NCBI GenBank assembly: GCA_937902275.1
Contig: CALFNW010000047.1
Span: 1 to 41,450 of the forward strand
DNA from: UBA4717 sp002404395
GTDB lineage: Bacteria; Bacillota; Clostridia; Oscillospirales; CAG-272
Direction: 5' to 3'
Length of the DNA: 41,450 bases
Both the position numbers and the translations under genes were made by a program. Positions 1-11,363 of the stretch are shown one piece after another; the first letter of the stretch is position 1, and each line of letters starts with the position of its first letter. The notes beneath the pieces were generated by a model. The model had not been told where the DNA came from and searched no databases. It was given only the letters and a program-made list of their open reading frames with translations.

Positions 1-681
1 CCTGCCGATATCTTTACGGCACTCAAAGCGGACCCCCTCCGCTTCCATAAGCTTTACGCGGCGTGAGATCACCGATTTGTCAAGCTTCATGTTCGGAATA
101 CCGTACATAAGAAGCCCGCCCGGTCTCGGCGCACGTTCGAAAACCGTCACATTATGACCGCGCTTGTTAAGCATATCGGAGCAGGCAAGTCCTGCGGGGC
201 CCGAACCTACGATCGCCACCGATTTGTCGGTTCTGACCGTCGGTGCCTGCGGCGTTATATATCCGCACTCAAAGCCTTTTTCTATGACAGCAAGCTCGTT
301 TTCATGAACCGTGACCGCGCTGCCGTTAAGCCCGCAGGTGCACGCCGCCTCGCAAAGCGCGGGACATACCCGTCCGGTAAACTCGGGGAAATTATTTGTC
401 TTAATAAGCCGTGTAAGCGCCTGACGTATATTACCGCTGTATATCTCGTCATTCCATTCGGGGATCAGATTATGAAGCGGACACCCGCTGACCATTCCCG
501 AGAAGCTTTCGCCCGATTGGCAAAACGGTACGCCGCAGTTCATACAGCGCGCCGCCTGCGCCTTACGGTGCTCTTCATTCATCGGAGCACGGAACTCGTC
601 AAAGCCTTTTATGCGTTCAAGCGGCGGCACGACCCGATTGTTTTCTCTTTCATATTCAATAAAACCGGTAGCCTTTCCCAT
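1..681 (-). CDS. gltD: Glutamate synthase small subunit (partial, 3' end outside window)
   Basis: NADPH-binding beta subunit of glutamate synthase. It passes electrons to the large subunit, which makes two glutamates from glutamine and 2-oxoglutarate in the cytosol. The 227 codons visible start at the ATG at 681, behind an AGGAG site. The N-terminal half of the family is clear: Cys clusters for two [4Fe-4S] centres (CMNCGVPFC, GCPLHN, then CPALCEAACTCG) followed by a Rossmann FAD motif (VAIVGSGPAGLACSDML) near residues 169-186 and the GGLLMYGIPNMKL stretch. The gene starts 10 bases after the gltB stop, so the two are co-transcribed. The C-terminal half lies beyond the left edge. Confidence 0.96.
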   Translation of the reverse strand, partial: MGKATGFIEYERENNRVVPPLERIKGFDEFRAPMNEEHRKAQAARCMNCGVPFCQSGESFSGMVSGCPLHNLIPEWNDEIYSGNIRQALTRLIKTNNFPEFTGRVCPALCEAACTCGLNGSAVTVHENELAVIEKGFECGYITPQAPTVRTDKSVAIVGSGPAGLACSDMLNKRGHNVTVFERAPRPGGLLMYGIPNMKLDKSVISRRVKLMEAEGVRFECRKDIGR

Positions 682-691
682 GTCTCGTCTC

Positions 692-3600
692 CTATTTTCC
701 CTGCATTTCGTAAAATGCCTCGAGTTTTGCCTTCTCGTAAGGCATTCCTTTTTCTTCAAATCTCGCTATTGCCGCCGTCATGCGCGCATAGTCGTCGGGC
801 ACGATCTTTTTAAAGCTTTTTACATATGTATCAAAGTCGTCAAGGATACGCTGCCCGAGTGTCGAACCGGTCTCACGCACATGCGCCCTGATAAGCCGTT
901 CAAGCTCACGCTTGTCATACTCGTCAACCACTTCGTACATCGTGACCATTTGCTTGTTGAGCTTGAGATACAATTCATGCTCAACATCAAGCACATAGGC
1001 GATACCGCCGCTCATACCAGCCGCAAAGTTCTTTCCGACCTTTCCGAGAATGACGGCAAAGCCGCCCGTCATATATTCGCAGCCGTGATCTCCGCATCCC
1101 TCGGCAACCGCCGTTGCTCCCGAATTTCTCACGCAAAAACGCTCGCCGCAAACCCCGTTTATGTACGCTTCGCCTCCCGTCGCACCGTAGAGCGCAACAT
1201 TGCCTACAATGACATTGTCTTCGGGCGCAAACGCCGATTTTTCATCGACTCTTACCGAAATTTTTCCGCCCGAGAGTCCTTTGCCGAGGCAATCGTTTGA
1301 GTCGCCGCAGAGTCTGAGCGTCAGTCCTTTAGGGATGAACGCACCGAACGACTGTCCTCCGCCGCCTACGCAATTGATCACATATGTGTCATCCTCAAGC
1401 GAATTTCCGAAGCGTCTTGTAATGTTCGAGCCAAGAATGGTTCCGAAGGTACGGTCAACGCTTGAAACGTTAAGCGTATAGGAATGAGGCTTACGCTTCT
1501 CAAAATACGGCGTAAACTCAGGAAGCAGCACCGACTCGTCAAGCGTTTTTTCAAGTCCGAAGTCGAATTTGGCAGAAGCGTCAAAATGAATATTGTTGCT
1601 TTCGGACAACACCTCGGACAGGTTAAGCTTCGCCGCTCTGTCAGTAACCAAATGCTCTCTCATTCTGAGAAATTCGGTTCTGCCCACAAGCTCATCCACC
1701 GAATGTACGCCGAGTTTTGCCATGATCTCGCGAAATTCTTCGGCGATAAAACACATGAAGTTCATAACGTACTCGGGCTTGCCGCAAAAACGCTTCCTCA
1801 ATTCGGGATTCTGAGTTGCAATGCCGACCGGACAGGTGTCAAGGTTGCAGACCCGCATCATTACACAGCCGAGCGTTACAAGCGGAGCGGTCGCAAATCC
1901 GAATTCCTCCGCACCGAGTATACAGGCAATCGCCACATCTCGTCCGCTCATGAGCTTTCCGTCGGTCTCAAGCCGCACCCGGCCTCTGAGTCCGTTCCGT
2001 ATCAACGTCTGATGCGCTTCCGAAAGCCCCAGCTCCCACGGAAGCCCCGCATTATGTATAGAGCTTTGCGGAGCGGCGCCGGTCCCTCCGTCATAACCCG
2101 AGACCAACACTACCTCCGCGCCCGCTTTGGCGACTCCGGCGGCAATGGTACCGACGCCCGCTTCACTGACAAGCTTAACCGAGATCCCCGCCTTTTCGTT
2201 AGCGTTCTTCAGATCGTATATGAGCTGCGCAAGGTCCTCTATAGAGTATATGTCATGATGCGGCGGAGGTGATATCAAAGATACTCCCGGCGTCGAATAT
2301 CTCGTTTTTGCGATCCACGGATATACCTTTTTGCCCGGCAGATGACCTCCCTCTCCCGGCTTTGCGCCCTGAGCCATCTTTATCTGTATTTCCTTTGCGC
2401 TGCACAGATACTCACCGGTCACTCCGAACCGACCCGAAGCCACCTGCTTGATCGCGCTGTTTTTCTCGGTATTAAGTCTTGACGGGTCTTCGCCGCCCTC
2501 TCCCGAATTCGATTTCCCTCCGAGTCGGTTCATAGCAATTGCCATACAGGTATGCGCTTCTTCCGAGATAGAGCCGTATGACATAGCTCCGGTCTTGAAG
2601 CGCTTAACGATCTCCGAGACCGGTTCGACCGTATCAAGCGGTACGCCGCCTTTTTCGTCAAATACAAATTCAAGCAAGCCGCGCAGCGTATGCGGTTTTC
2701 TTTCGTCATCCACAAGCGCGGTGTATTTTTTGAAAAGCTCATACGAGCCCTCTCTTACCGCTTTTCGCAGCGCGACGATAGTCTGAGGATTATACATATG
2801 ATCCTCGGCGACTCCGGAGGCTCCGGACGAGCTTCTGAGCTTATGCATACCTACGCTGTCAAGCGTTTCGTCAACACCGAGCCCGAGCGGATCAAAGGCG
2901 TGATCATGTCTCCATTCTACGCCCTCGCCTATTTCCTTAAGTCCTATGCCGCCGACCGGGCTGACCGTATTTGTGAAATATTTGTCGATCACCTCTTTGC
3001 AAATACCCACCGCTTCAAATATCTGCGCCGATTGATACGACTGAAGCGTCGATATTCCCATTTTGGAGGCGATCTTCACTATTCCGTGCAATATCGCATT
3101 ATTATAATCCTCTATCGCTTCATGCACGTCCTTGTCAAGCCTGCCGTCGCCGACAAGCTCTGCAATACATTCTTGGGCAAGATACGGGTTCACCGCTCTT
3201 GCGCCGTATCCGAGCAATGTTGCAAAATGATGCACCTCGCGCGGCTCGGCGCTTTCGAGAATTATTGAGACCGCAGTGCGCTTCTTAGTGCGTATCAGAT
3301 GCTGTTCGATCGCCGACACCGCAAGCAACGAGGGGATCGCGACGTGATTTTCGTCAACTCCGCGGTCGGAAAGAATAATAATATTCGCACCGCTTTTGTA
3401 TTCCTTGTCGCACTCAACGAAAAGCCTGTCAAGCGCACGCTCAAGCGAAGTATTTTTGTAATACAGCAATGAAACGGTAGAAACACGGAATCCCGGATTT
3501 TTCATGCTTCTGATCTTCATAAGATCGGTCGAAGTCAATATCGGATTATGTATCTCAAGGACATTGCAGTTGTCCGGACGTTCTTCAAGCAGATTACCGT

Positions 3601-5221
3601 CGCTTCCCACATACACGGTGGTATCGGTCACGACCTCCTCCCGCAAAGCGTCGATCGGCGGATTCGTGACCTGTGCAAACAGCTGTTTGAAATAGTTGAA
3701 AAGCGGCTGGTGCTTTTCGGACAGCACGGCAAGCGGAATATCAATGCCCATTGCCGCAGTCGGCTCGATACCGTTCTTCGCCATCGGCAATATCGAATTT
3801 GTGACATCCTCTTGCGTATATCCGAACGCTTTGTACAAACGGGTTCTTTCTTCCCGCGAGTATGTCTCCACCTTTTTATTCGGCACCGAAAGCGACGAAA
3901 GCGAAACCAGATATTTGTCAAGCCATTCGCCGTAGGGCTCACGTGAGGCATAATAATCCTTACATTCCCTGTCCGAAATTATCCGCTTCCCGACCGTATC
4001 CGCAAGTAACATTTTACCGGGTTCAAGTCTTGATTTGCAAAGTATGTTTTCGGACGGGATGTCAAGCACCCCGACCTCAGAGGACAGAATAAGTTTGTTA
4101 TCGCGCGTCACATAATACCTTGCCGGACGCAGACCGTTCCTATCAAGCACGGCGCCGAAAACATCGCCGTCCGAAAAGAGTATTGCGGCGGGACCGTCCC
4201 ACGGCTCCATCATTGTTGCATAATAATGATACAAGTCTCTTTTATGCCGCGAAATATTCGGATCGTTTTTCCACGGTTCGGGAATCATTATCATTACCGC
4301 CAGCGGAAGCGGCATACCGTTCATCACCAAAAATTCAAGCGTGTTGTCAAGCATCGCGGAATCGGAGCCCGAGCCGGAGATAACCGGCAAAACCTTATCC
4401 ATCTCACCTTCAAGCACGCCCGAGTGCATAGTTTCCTCACGCGCAAGCATACGGTCGGCGTTTCCGCGTATGGTATTTATCTCTCCGTTATGAAGAATAA
4501 AGCGGTTCGGATGCGCACGTTCCCAACTCGGCGTGGTGTTGGTTGAAAAGCGCGAATGGACCATTGCCATAGCGCTCACACAATCGGGATCCTGAAGATC
4601 GGAATAAAAGCTTCGGAGCTGACCGACCAAAAACATACCCTTGTATACTATTGTACGCGAAGAAAACGAAGCAACATAGCTGTCAACGTTGCTTTGCTCA
4701 AAGACCCGCCTGATAACATACAGCCGTCTGTCAAATTCAAGCCCTCGCGCAAGCTCGTGCGGGCGCTTTACAAAACACTGCGCGATGTGCGGCATTGAAG
4801 CGCGCGCCGTTTCGCCGAGCACTTCCTCGTTGATCGGAACATCCCTCCAGCACAGAAAAGCAACTCCCTCTTTTTTGCAGATCAACTCTACGTTACGCTG
4901 TGCCTGAAGTCTGGCAAGCGTATTCTGCGGCAGAAAAAACATACCGACGCCGTAATCACGCTCGTCTCCGAGCGCGTCGCTGTATTCTCCGAGTACCTTT
5001 TTGAAGAAATCATGCGGTATCTGAAGCATGATACCCACGCCGTCGCCCGTTTTTCCGCTGCCGTCTTTGCCCGCACGGTGTTCAAGCTTCTCGACGATCG
5101 ACAGCGCGTCGCTCACCACCGAATGGGATTTTTTGCCGTCGATCGACACTACCGCTCCTATTCCGCAGGCATCATGCTCAAAAGCGGGTCTGTACAAAGT
5201 ATTCTGAAAAGGCTTATCCAT
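692..5221 (-). CDS. gltB: Glutamate synthase large subunit
   Basis: 1,509-residue alpha subunit of glutamate synthase, the usual family length. The start is placed at the ATG at 5221, behind AAAGGA. An upstream in-frame extension has no ribosome site and overlaps asnB. A short propeptide precedes HDACGIG, where the Cys is the Ntn glutaminase nucleophile after processing. The FMN/synthase domain lies in the second half (GGKSNSGEGGEDPSR, then KPGEGGHLPG), the [3Fe-4S] motif is CVMMRVCNLDTCPVGIAT, and the C-terminal GXGXG beta-helix follows (GGGGQSFGAF, YGATGGEAYINGVCGERF). Inference: it uses glutamine made by the two glutamine synthetases in this window. It follows asnB by 28 bases and precedes gltD by 10, and is probably controlled in part by the asnB T-box. 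Confidence 0.98.
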   Translation of the reverse strand: MDKPFQNTLYRPAFEHDACGIGAVVSIDGKKSHSVVSDALSIVEKLEHRAGKDGSGKTGDGVGIMLQIPHDFFKKVLGEYSDALGDERDYGVGMFFLPQNTLARLQAQRNVELICKKEGVAFLCWRDVPINEEVLGETARASMPHIAQCFVKRPHELARGLEFDRRLYVIRRVFEQSNVDSYVASFSSRTIVYKGMFLVGQLRSFYSDLQDPDCVSAMAMVHSRFSTNTTPSWERAHPNRFILHNGEINTIRGNADRMLAREETMHSGVLEGEMDKVLPVISGSGSDSAMLDNTLEFLVMNGMPLPLAVMIMIPEPWKNDPNISRHKRDLYHYYATMMEPWDGPAAILFSDGDVFGAVLDRNGLRPARYYVTRDNKLILSSEVGVLDIPSENILCKSRLEPGKMLLADTVGKRIISDRECKDYYASREPYGEWLDKYLVSLSSLSVPNKKVETYSREERTRLYKAFGYTQEDVTNSILPMAKNGIEPTAAMGIDIPLAVLSEKHQPLFNYFKQLFAQVTNPPIDALREEVVTDTTVYVGSDGNLLEERPDNCNVLEIHNPILTSTDLMKIRSMKNPGFRVSTVSLLYYKNTSLERALDRLFVECDKEYKSGANIIILSDRGVDENHVAIPSLLAVSAIEQHLIRTKKRTAVSIILESAEPREVHHFATLLGYGARAVNPYLAQECIAELVGDGRLDKDVHEAIEDYNNAILHGIVKIASKMGISTLQSYQSAQIFEAVGICKEVIDKYFTNTVSPVGGIGLKEIGEGVEWRHDHAFDPLGLGVDETLDSVGMHKLRSSSGASGVAEDHMYNPQTIVALRKAVREGSYELFKKYTALVDDERKPHTLRGLLEFVFDEKGGVPLDTVEPVSEIVKRFKTGAMSYGSISEEAHTCMAIAMNRLGGKSNSGEGGEDPSRLNTEKNSAIKQVASGRFGVTGEYLCSAKEIQIKMAQGAKPGEGGHLPGKKVYPWIAKTRYSTPGVSLISPPPHHDIYSIEDLAQLIYDLKNANEKAGISVKLVSEAGVGTIAAGVAKAGAEVVLVSGYDGGTGAAPQSSIHNAGLPWELGLSEAHQTLIRNGLRGRVRLETDGKLMSGRDVAIACILGAEEFGFATAPLVTLGCVMMRVCNLDTCPVGIATQNPELRKRFCGKPEYVMNFMCFIAEEFREIMAKLGVHSVDELVGRTEFLRMREHLVTDRAAKLNLSEVLSESNNIHFDASAKFDFGLEKTLDESVLLPEFTPYFEKRKPHSYTLNVSSVDRTFGTILGSNITRRFGNSLEDDTYVINCVGGGGQSFGAFIPKGLTLRLCGDSNDCLGKGLSGGKISVRVDEKSAFAPEDNVIVGNVALYGATGGEAYINGVCGERFCVRNSGATAVAEGCGDHGCEYMTGGFAVILGKVGKNFAAGMSGGIAYVLDVEHELYLKLNKQMVTMYEVVDEYDKRELERLIRAHVRETGSTLGQRILDDFDTYVKSFKKIVPDDYARMTAAIARFEEKGMPYEKAKLEAFYEMQGK

Positions 5222-5249
5222 GAGAAATTTCCTTTCAATGCAGTAATTT

Positions 5250-6830
5250 TTATTTTCCGCTGTCACCGTAGTTTGAAAGCACACGTGCCGACGGGTCGTC
5301 AACATCGCAACCTTTCCAAGTTTTATTCGGCATCCAGAATCCGACTATCATATCCGATTGTCCCGGATAGAACTTTTCAAACAGCTCTCTGTATAGCAGA
5401 GACTCTTTGGTAAACGGCTCGGCATGAGTATATTTCACCCGCCGCGTTTCATACTCCGCGTCGGAATATGTCCTTTCGGCATAGCGCTTCAGATCGTCCA
5501 CCATCGAATGACCTACCGCGTCGCTGAACGCCGCCTTTTCTCTCATCAGAATGTCATGAGGCAGGAAATCGCCCTCAAAGGCATGGCGCAGCAGATATTT
5601 TCCCTTGCCGTATTTGTTGAGCTTCAATTCAGGATCGAGCCGCATTACATATTTTACAAAATCAAGATCTCCGAAAGGCACCCGAGCCTCCAGCGAATTT
5701 ACCGAAATGCACCTGTCGGCGCGAAGCACGTCATACATATGAAGCTCGCGCACACGCTTCTCGGACTCTTTCTGAAATTCTGCGGCTGAAGGCGCAAAAT
5801 CGGTGTATTTGTAGCCGAAAAGCTCATCGGATATCTCACCGGTAAGCAGCACTCTGACATCGGTATGCTCATGAATGTATTTGCACACCAGATACATTCC
5901 GATAGATGCGCGTATCGTAGTAATATCGTAAGTACCGAGCAGTTTCACTACCTCCGGAAGCGCTTCAAGCACATCCGCTTCGCCGATAATTACCTCGGTA
6001 TGCTCGGAATGAATGTAATCGGCGACCTGCCTTGCGTATTTAAGGTCAATGGCATCTGTATCCATACCGATCGCAAAGGTCTTTATCGGCCGCTTTGAAA
6101 GCTTTGCCGCTACCGAGCATACAAGCGAAGAATCAAGTCCGCCCGAAAGCAAAAATCCGACCGGAGCATCCGAGTCAAGCCTTTTTTCAATGCCGGCAAT
6201 AAGCTTCTCTTTTATTTTTGCGCAAGCGCTTTCAAGCTCATCATGAATAACCTCGGTTTCGCATACGCGTCCGATGTCGCAATATGAATGAAACTCCCCG
6301 TCCTTATAATAGTGTCCGGGCGGGAACGGAAGTATCTTATCGCAGATCGGCACAAGATTTTTCGGCTCGCTTGCAAAAATAATATCTCCGCCTTTTACAT
6401 ATCCGTAGTAGAGCGGGCGTATTCCGATCGGATCGCGCGCCGCAATAAGCTTGCCGTCTTCATATATTATAAGCGCAAATTCCGCGTCAAGCTTTGCGAA
6501 CATATCGGTACCGTACTTCTCATAAAGCGGTAAAAGTATCTCACAGTCCGACTCGCCGACAAATCTGACGCACTCGGCTTCAAGCTCTTTTTTCAGCTTT
6601 CTGAAACCGTAGATTTCTCCGTTGCAGACAAGCTTTCTGCCGCCGTACGAAAACGGTTGCATACCGCGCGCATCAAGCCCCATTATCGCAAGGCGATGAA
6701 AACCGAGGTACCCCGAGTCTATCGGTATAATCTCCGACGCATCCGGACCTCTGGATATGGTTTTGTCAAATCCTTCTTTAAATTTTTCAAACGATAAGCC
6801 GCTTCCGGCATAACCCATTATCGAACACAT
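5250..6830 (-). CDS. asnB: Asparagine synthetase (glutamine-hydrolysing)
   Basis: 526-residue class II amidotransferase that makes asparagine from aspartate, glutamine and ATP. Cys2 directly after the start Met (MCSIMGYAG) is the glutaminase nucleophile. The N-terminal domain shows the glutamine-pocket motifs (GFHRLAIMG, LVCNGEIYG, SDCEILLPLYEKYG). The synthetase domain carries the pyrophosphate loop FLLSGGLDSSLVCS near residue 230 and the LLTGEISDELFGYKYTDFAP segment. The start at 6830 is fixed by Cys2 and by AAAGGGG upstream. It is the first gene after a T-box leader and the first of the asnB-gltB-gltD run, an unusual coupling of Asn and Glu synthesis. Confidence 0.97.
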   Translation of the reverse strand: MCSIMGYAGSGLSFEKFKEGFDKTISRGPDASEIIPIDSGYLGFHRLAIMGLDARGMQPFSYGGRKLVCNGEIYGFRKLKKELEAECVRFVGESDCEILLPLYEKYGTDMFAKLDAEFALIIYEDGKLIAARDPIGIRPLYYGYVKGGDIIFASEPKNLVPICDKILPFPPGHYYKDGEFHSYCDIGRVCETEVIHDELESACAKIKEKLIAGIEKRLDSDAPVGFLLSGGLDSSLVCSVAAKLSKRPIKTFAIGMDTDAIDLKYARQVADYIHSEHTEVIIGEADVLEALPEVVKLLGTYDITTIRASIGMYLVCKYIHEHTDVRVLLTGEISDELFGYKYTDFAPSAAEFQKESEKRVRELHMYDVLRADRCISVNSLEARVPFGDLDFVKYVMRLDPELKLNKYGKGKYLLRHAFEGDFLPHDILMREKAAFSDAVGHSMVDDLKRYAERTYSDAEYETRRVKYTHAEPFTKESLLYRELFEKFYPGQSDMIVGFWMPNKTWKGCDVDDPSARVLSNYGDSGK

Positions 6831-6877
6831 AATGATCCCCTTTCAAACACATAAGCAATCCGCCCCGAACGCACGAA

Positions 6878-7200
6878 ACACAGGCAGCGCTAAAAATCGA
6901 ACCGGATTTTAACGCTCCTGTGCCGCACGGCATTCCGACCGAATTTCATTCTTCGGCTTTAGGACGAGCATCTGCCCGTGGTGCCACCTAAATTATCCCT
7001 TTTGGGGATCACTCATTATGACTCATAAAAGCCGAGACTTACAGCAAGCCGGGACTTAACAAGCCATTTCGCATAACGCGCGATCGCGTCTTTCTTACTT
7101 GCCTGCGACAGCTTTCAGATCGAAGCTCCGAAGTGTTCTTCACACACACGCCGCCGCGTCTTTTCACCGCCCGACGCTCTCTGTGGGTGCATTTGCGTGT
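6878..7200 (-). promoter_or_regulatory. T-box leader, probably tRNA-Asn responsive, upstream of asnB
   Basis: Read on the minus strand this 400-base gap holds the hallmarks of a T-box. The AGAGAG box is at 7182-7177 and a GGGCGGTGAAA segment at 7172-7162. A stem I specifier region follows, with AAC at 7137-7135 followed by a purine, and then CTTCGGAGC. The conserved T-box (TTTAGGTGGCACCACGG) starts at 6992. An antiterminator helix can form between TTTAGG (6992-6987) and CCTAAA (6963-6958). AAC codes for Asn, which fits the downstream gene. A long hairpin at 6879-6922 is the likely competing terminator, although its U-tract is short. The specifier assignment is by eye. Confidence 0.88.
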
Positions 7201-7238
7201 TACTTTTCTTCATCAATGCCTTTGGTTTATTTTTTCGG

Positions 7239-8990
7239 TCATTCCACGTCCTGAAGGGCATCATAGCCCTCTTCGCCGGTCCTGACCTTAACTACGTTTT
7301 CCACATCGTAAACAAATATCTTGCCGTCGCCGATATGTCCGGTATAAAGTACTTTCTTTGCGGTATCGATTACTTCGCTTACCGGCACCTTGCTTACGAC
7401 TATATCTACCTGTATCTTCGGAAGCAGTGTCGCTTCGACCGCAACGCCTCTGTAATACTCGGGTTTACCCTTCTGTGCTCCGCAACCGAGCACATGAGAT
7501 ACCGTCATACCGGTAATTCCGATCTTCATCATTGCATTCTTGAGCGCCTCAAGCCGCGCTTCCTTGCATACGATCTCGACCTTTGTAAGCTTCACACCGT
7601 CCGACTTTTTCTCAAAGGTCGGGACACGCTTGACTTCGACTGCTTCTGCCGGAGGCACATCTCCGTCCACCGTTATCGGTCCGTCGTCATACACCGCTTC
7701 CGGAGCAAACTCAAATCCGGCATATGCGCTTGCAAGTCCATGCTCCATCGAATCAAGTCCGGCGATCTCTTCTTCGCGCGAAACACGGAGTCCGAAGATC
7801 GCTTTGATAACGAGATAGGTAAGCGTTATCGTGACCGCAGTCCATGCGGCAACGGTCACAAAGCCGAGCAACTGTAATCCGAGCAGTTCAAATCCGCCGC
7901 CGTAGAAAAGTCCCACCAAGCGCTTGCCGCTTGCATTTGCAATGCTGTATCCGGGTGCGGTATCGGTTGCAAAAAGTCCTACCGCGATCGTACCCCAAAT
8001 ACCGTTGAGGCAATGGACGGCGACCGCGCCTACCGGATCATCGACATGAAGTTTATAATCAAGCAACCACACGCCGAATACTACGAGCACACCCGCAACG
8101 CCGCCGATTATCAGCGAACCTGTAACATCGGTGACATCACAACCTGCCGTGATCGCAACGAGTCCGGCAAGGGATGCGTTAAGACACATTGAAACATCCG
8201 GCTTTCCGTATTTGACCCAAGTGAAGATCATACATACTACCGTAGCGATCGCAGGCGCAACAGTAGTCGTTACGAAAATGCTTCCGAGCTGATCGGCAGA
8301 AGTCGCCGCAGCACCGTTGAAGCCGTACCAACCGAGCCAAAGAATGAATACGCCGAGACATCCGATCACCAGATTATGCCCCGGGAAAGCATTTACTTTA
8401 ACGACCTTGCCGTCCTTGTCCCGCACGAACTTTCCGATACGCGGGCCGAGCATTTTAGCGCCTATCAGCGCTGAGATACCGCCTACCATATGTATTGCGC
8501 ACGAACCGGCAAAGTCGTGAAAACCGAGCTGTGCAAGCCAACCGCCGCCCCAGATCCAATGCGCCTCGATCGGATAAATGAGCGCGGAGATCACCGCAGA
8601 ATAAACACAATATGAAATAAATTTGGTTCTTTCAGCCATAGCGCCCGAAACTATTGTAGCCGCCGTGGCGCAGAACACCAGATTGAATACGAAGCTTGAC
8701 CAATCAAAGCTTTCGTATGCGGTAAAAATATCAAATCCGGGCTTGCCTATGAATCCGACCAGATCCTCCCCGAGGAAAAGGCTGAAGCCGATTATGATAA
8801 ACACCACGGTTCCGATACAGAAATCCATCAGATTCTTCATCAGAATGTTTCCGGCATTCTTCGCACGTGTAAAGCCGGTCTCAACCATTGCAAAGCCTGC
8901 CTGCATCCAGAATATAAACGCAACGCCGATCAAAAGCCAGACGCTGAATATTTCTTTATCCACTACCGAGATCAAAGCTGTGAGATCCAT
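7239..8990 (-). CDS. amt: Ammonium transporter fused to a C-terminal P-II domain
   Basis: 583 residues. Residues 1 to about 410 form an Amt/Rh channel with roughly eleven hydrophobic helices (for example FWMQAGFAMVETGFTRAKNAGN, then DFAGSCAIHMVGG and CLNGIWGTIAVGLF), which moves ammonium across the membrane. A linker rich in acidic residues and Pro follows. Residues ~466-583 form a complete GlnB/GlnK-type P-II domain: VKLTKVEIVCKEARLEALKNAM, the T-loop with YYRG, and the VSKVPVSEVIDTAKKVLYTGHIGDGKIFVY nucleotide-binding end. P-II proteins normally bind Amt as a separate partner and sense ATP/ADP and 2-oxoglutarate, so here the gate appears covalently tethered. The start at 8990 has AAAGGAGGT four bases upstream. 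Confidence 0.95.
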   Translation of the reverse strand: MDLTALISVVDKEIFSVWLLIGVAFIFWMQAGFAMVETGFTRAKNAGNILMKNLMDFCIGTVVFIIIGFSLFLGEDLVGFIGKPGFDIFTAYESFDWSSFVFNLVFCATAATIVSGAMAERTKFISYCVYSAVISALIYPIEAHWIWGGGWLAQLGFHDFAGSCAIHMVGGISALIGAKMLGPRIGKFVRDKDGKVVKVNAFPGHNLVIGCLGVFILWLGWYGFNGAAATSADQLGSIFVTTTVAPAIATVVCMIFTWVKYGKPDVSMCLNASLAGLVAITAGCDVTDVTGSLIIGGVAGVLVVFGVWLLDYKLHVDDPVGAVAVHCLNGIWGTIAVGLFATDTAPGYSIANASGKRLVGLFYGGGFELLGLQLLGFVTVAAWTAVTITLTYLVIKAIFGLRVSREEEIAGLDSMEHGLASAYAGFEFAPEAVYDDGPITVDGDVPPAEAVEVKRVPTFEKKSDGVKLTKVEIVCKEARLEALKNAMMKIGITGMTVSHVLGCGAQKGKPEYYRGVAVEATLLPKIQVDIVVSKVPVSEVIDTAKKVLYTGHIGDGKIFVYDVENVVKVRTGEEGYDALQDVE

Positions 8991-8994
8991 ATTA

Positions 8995-9030
8995 ACCTCC
9001 TTTGCCGCCTATGGCGGCTCAATAAATAAA
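8995..9030. repeat. 36-bp direct repeat, copy 1 (hairpin plus amt ribosome binding site)
   Basis: Identical to 9141-9176. On the minus strand it contains a GCCGCC/GGCGGC stem with a three-base loop, ending in AAAGGAGGT, which is the amt ribosome binding site. The hairpin ends three bases before the Shine-Dalgarno sequence, so it could affect translation start. Confidence 0.95.
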
Positions 9031-9140
9031 CATAAATTTTCGGGTCGGCTCCGCCGACGAAAATGGGACGGGACCCATTTTCAGAAAATTTGGGCGTGAA
9101 ACCCGAGATTTCACTTGACGGAGATCACACTTTCACGCTG

Positions 9141-9176
9141 ACCTCCTTTGCCGCCTATGGCGGCTCAATAAATAAA
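9141..9176. repeat. 36-bp direct repeat, copy 2
   Basis: A perfect second copy of the hairpin-plus-AAAGGAGGT unit, 146 bases upstream of copy 1. On the minus strand it is followed by GTG AAA GTG TGA, a possible three-codon micro-ORF. The 110 bases between the copies hold three more short stems: GTGAAA/TTTCAC, GAAAATGGG/CCCATTTTC and GTCGGC/GCCGAC. Confidence 0.95.
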
Positions 9177-9189
9177 TTGCAAATGCATT

Positions 9190-11283
<2,094 letters not shown>

Positions 11284-11322
11284 AACTATTTCTCCTTTGT
11301 TTTTATTTCGGCGACTTTGCTT

Positions 11323-11363
11323 AAAAAACAAAAAGCCGCAGACAAATATCCTTTGTCCGCGGC
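11323..11363 (-). terminator. Intrinsic terminator inside the glnN leader (attenuator)
   Basis: On the minus strand a 12-bp stem (11363-11352 with 11346-11335, loop of five bases) is followed by a TTTTTGTTTTTT tract at 11334-11323. It lies between the glnN promoter and its ribosome binding site, so most transcripts should stop unless it is prevented from folding. Confidence 0.92.

Noticed and set aside
1484..3268. Long plus-strand open frames opposite gltB (for example 1484-2272 and 2690-3268)
   Set aside because: They lie antisense to a clear, motif-bearing gltB gene, lack ribosome sites and have no family resemblance. They are by-products of its codon bias.
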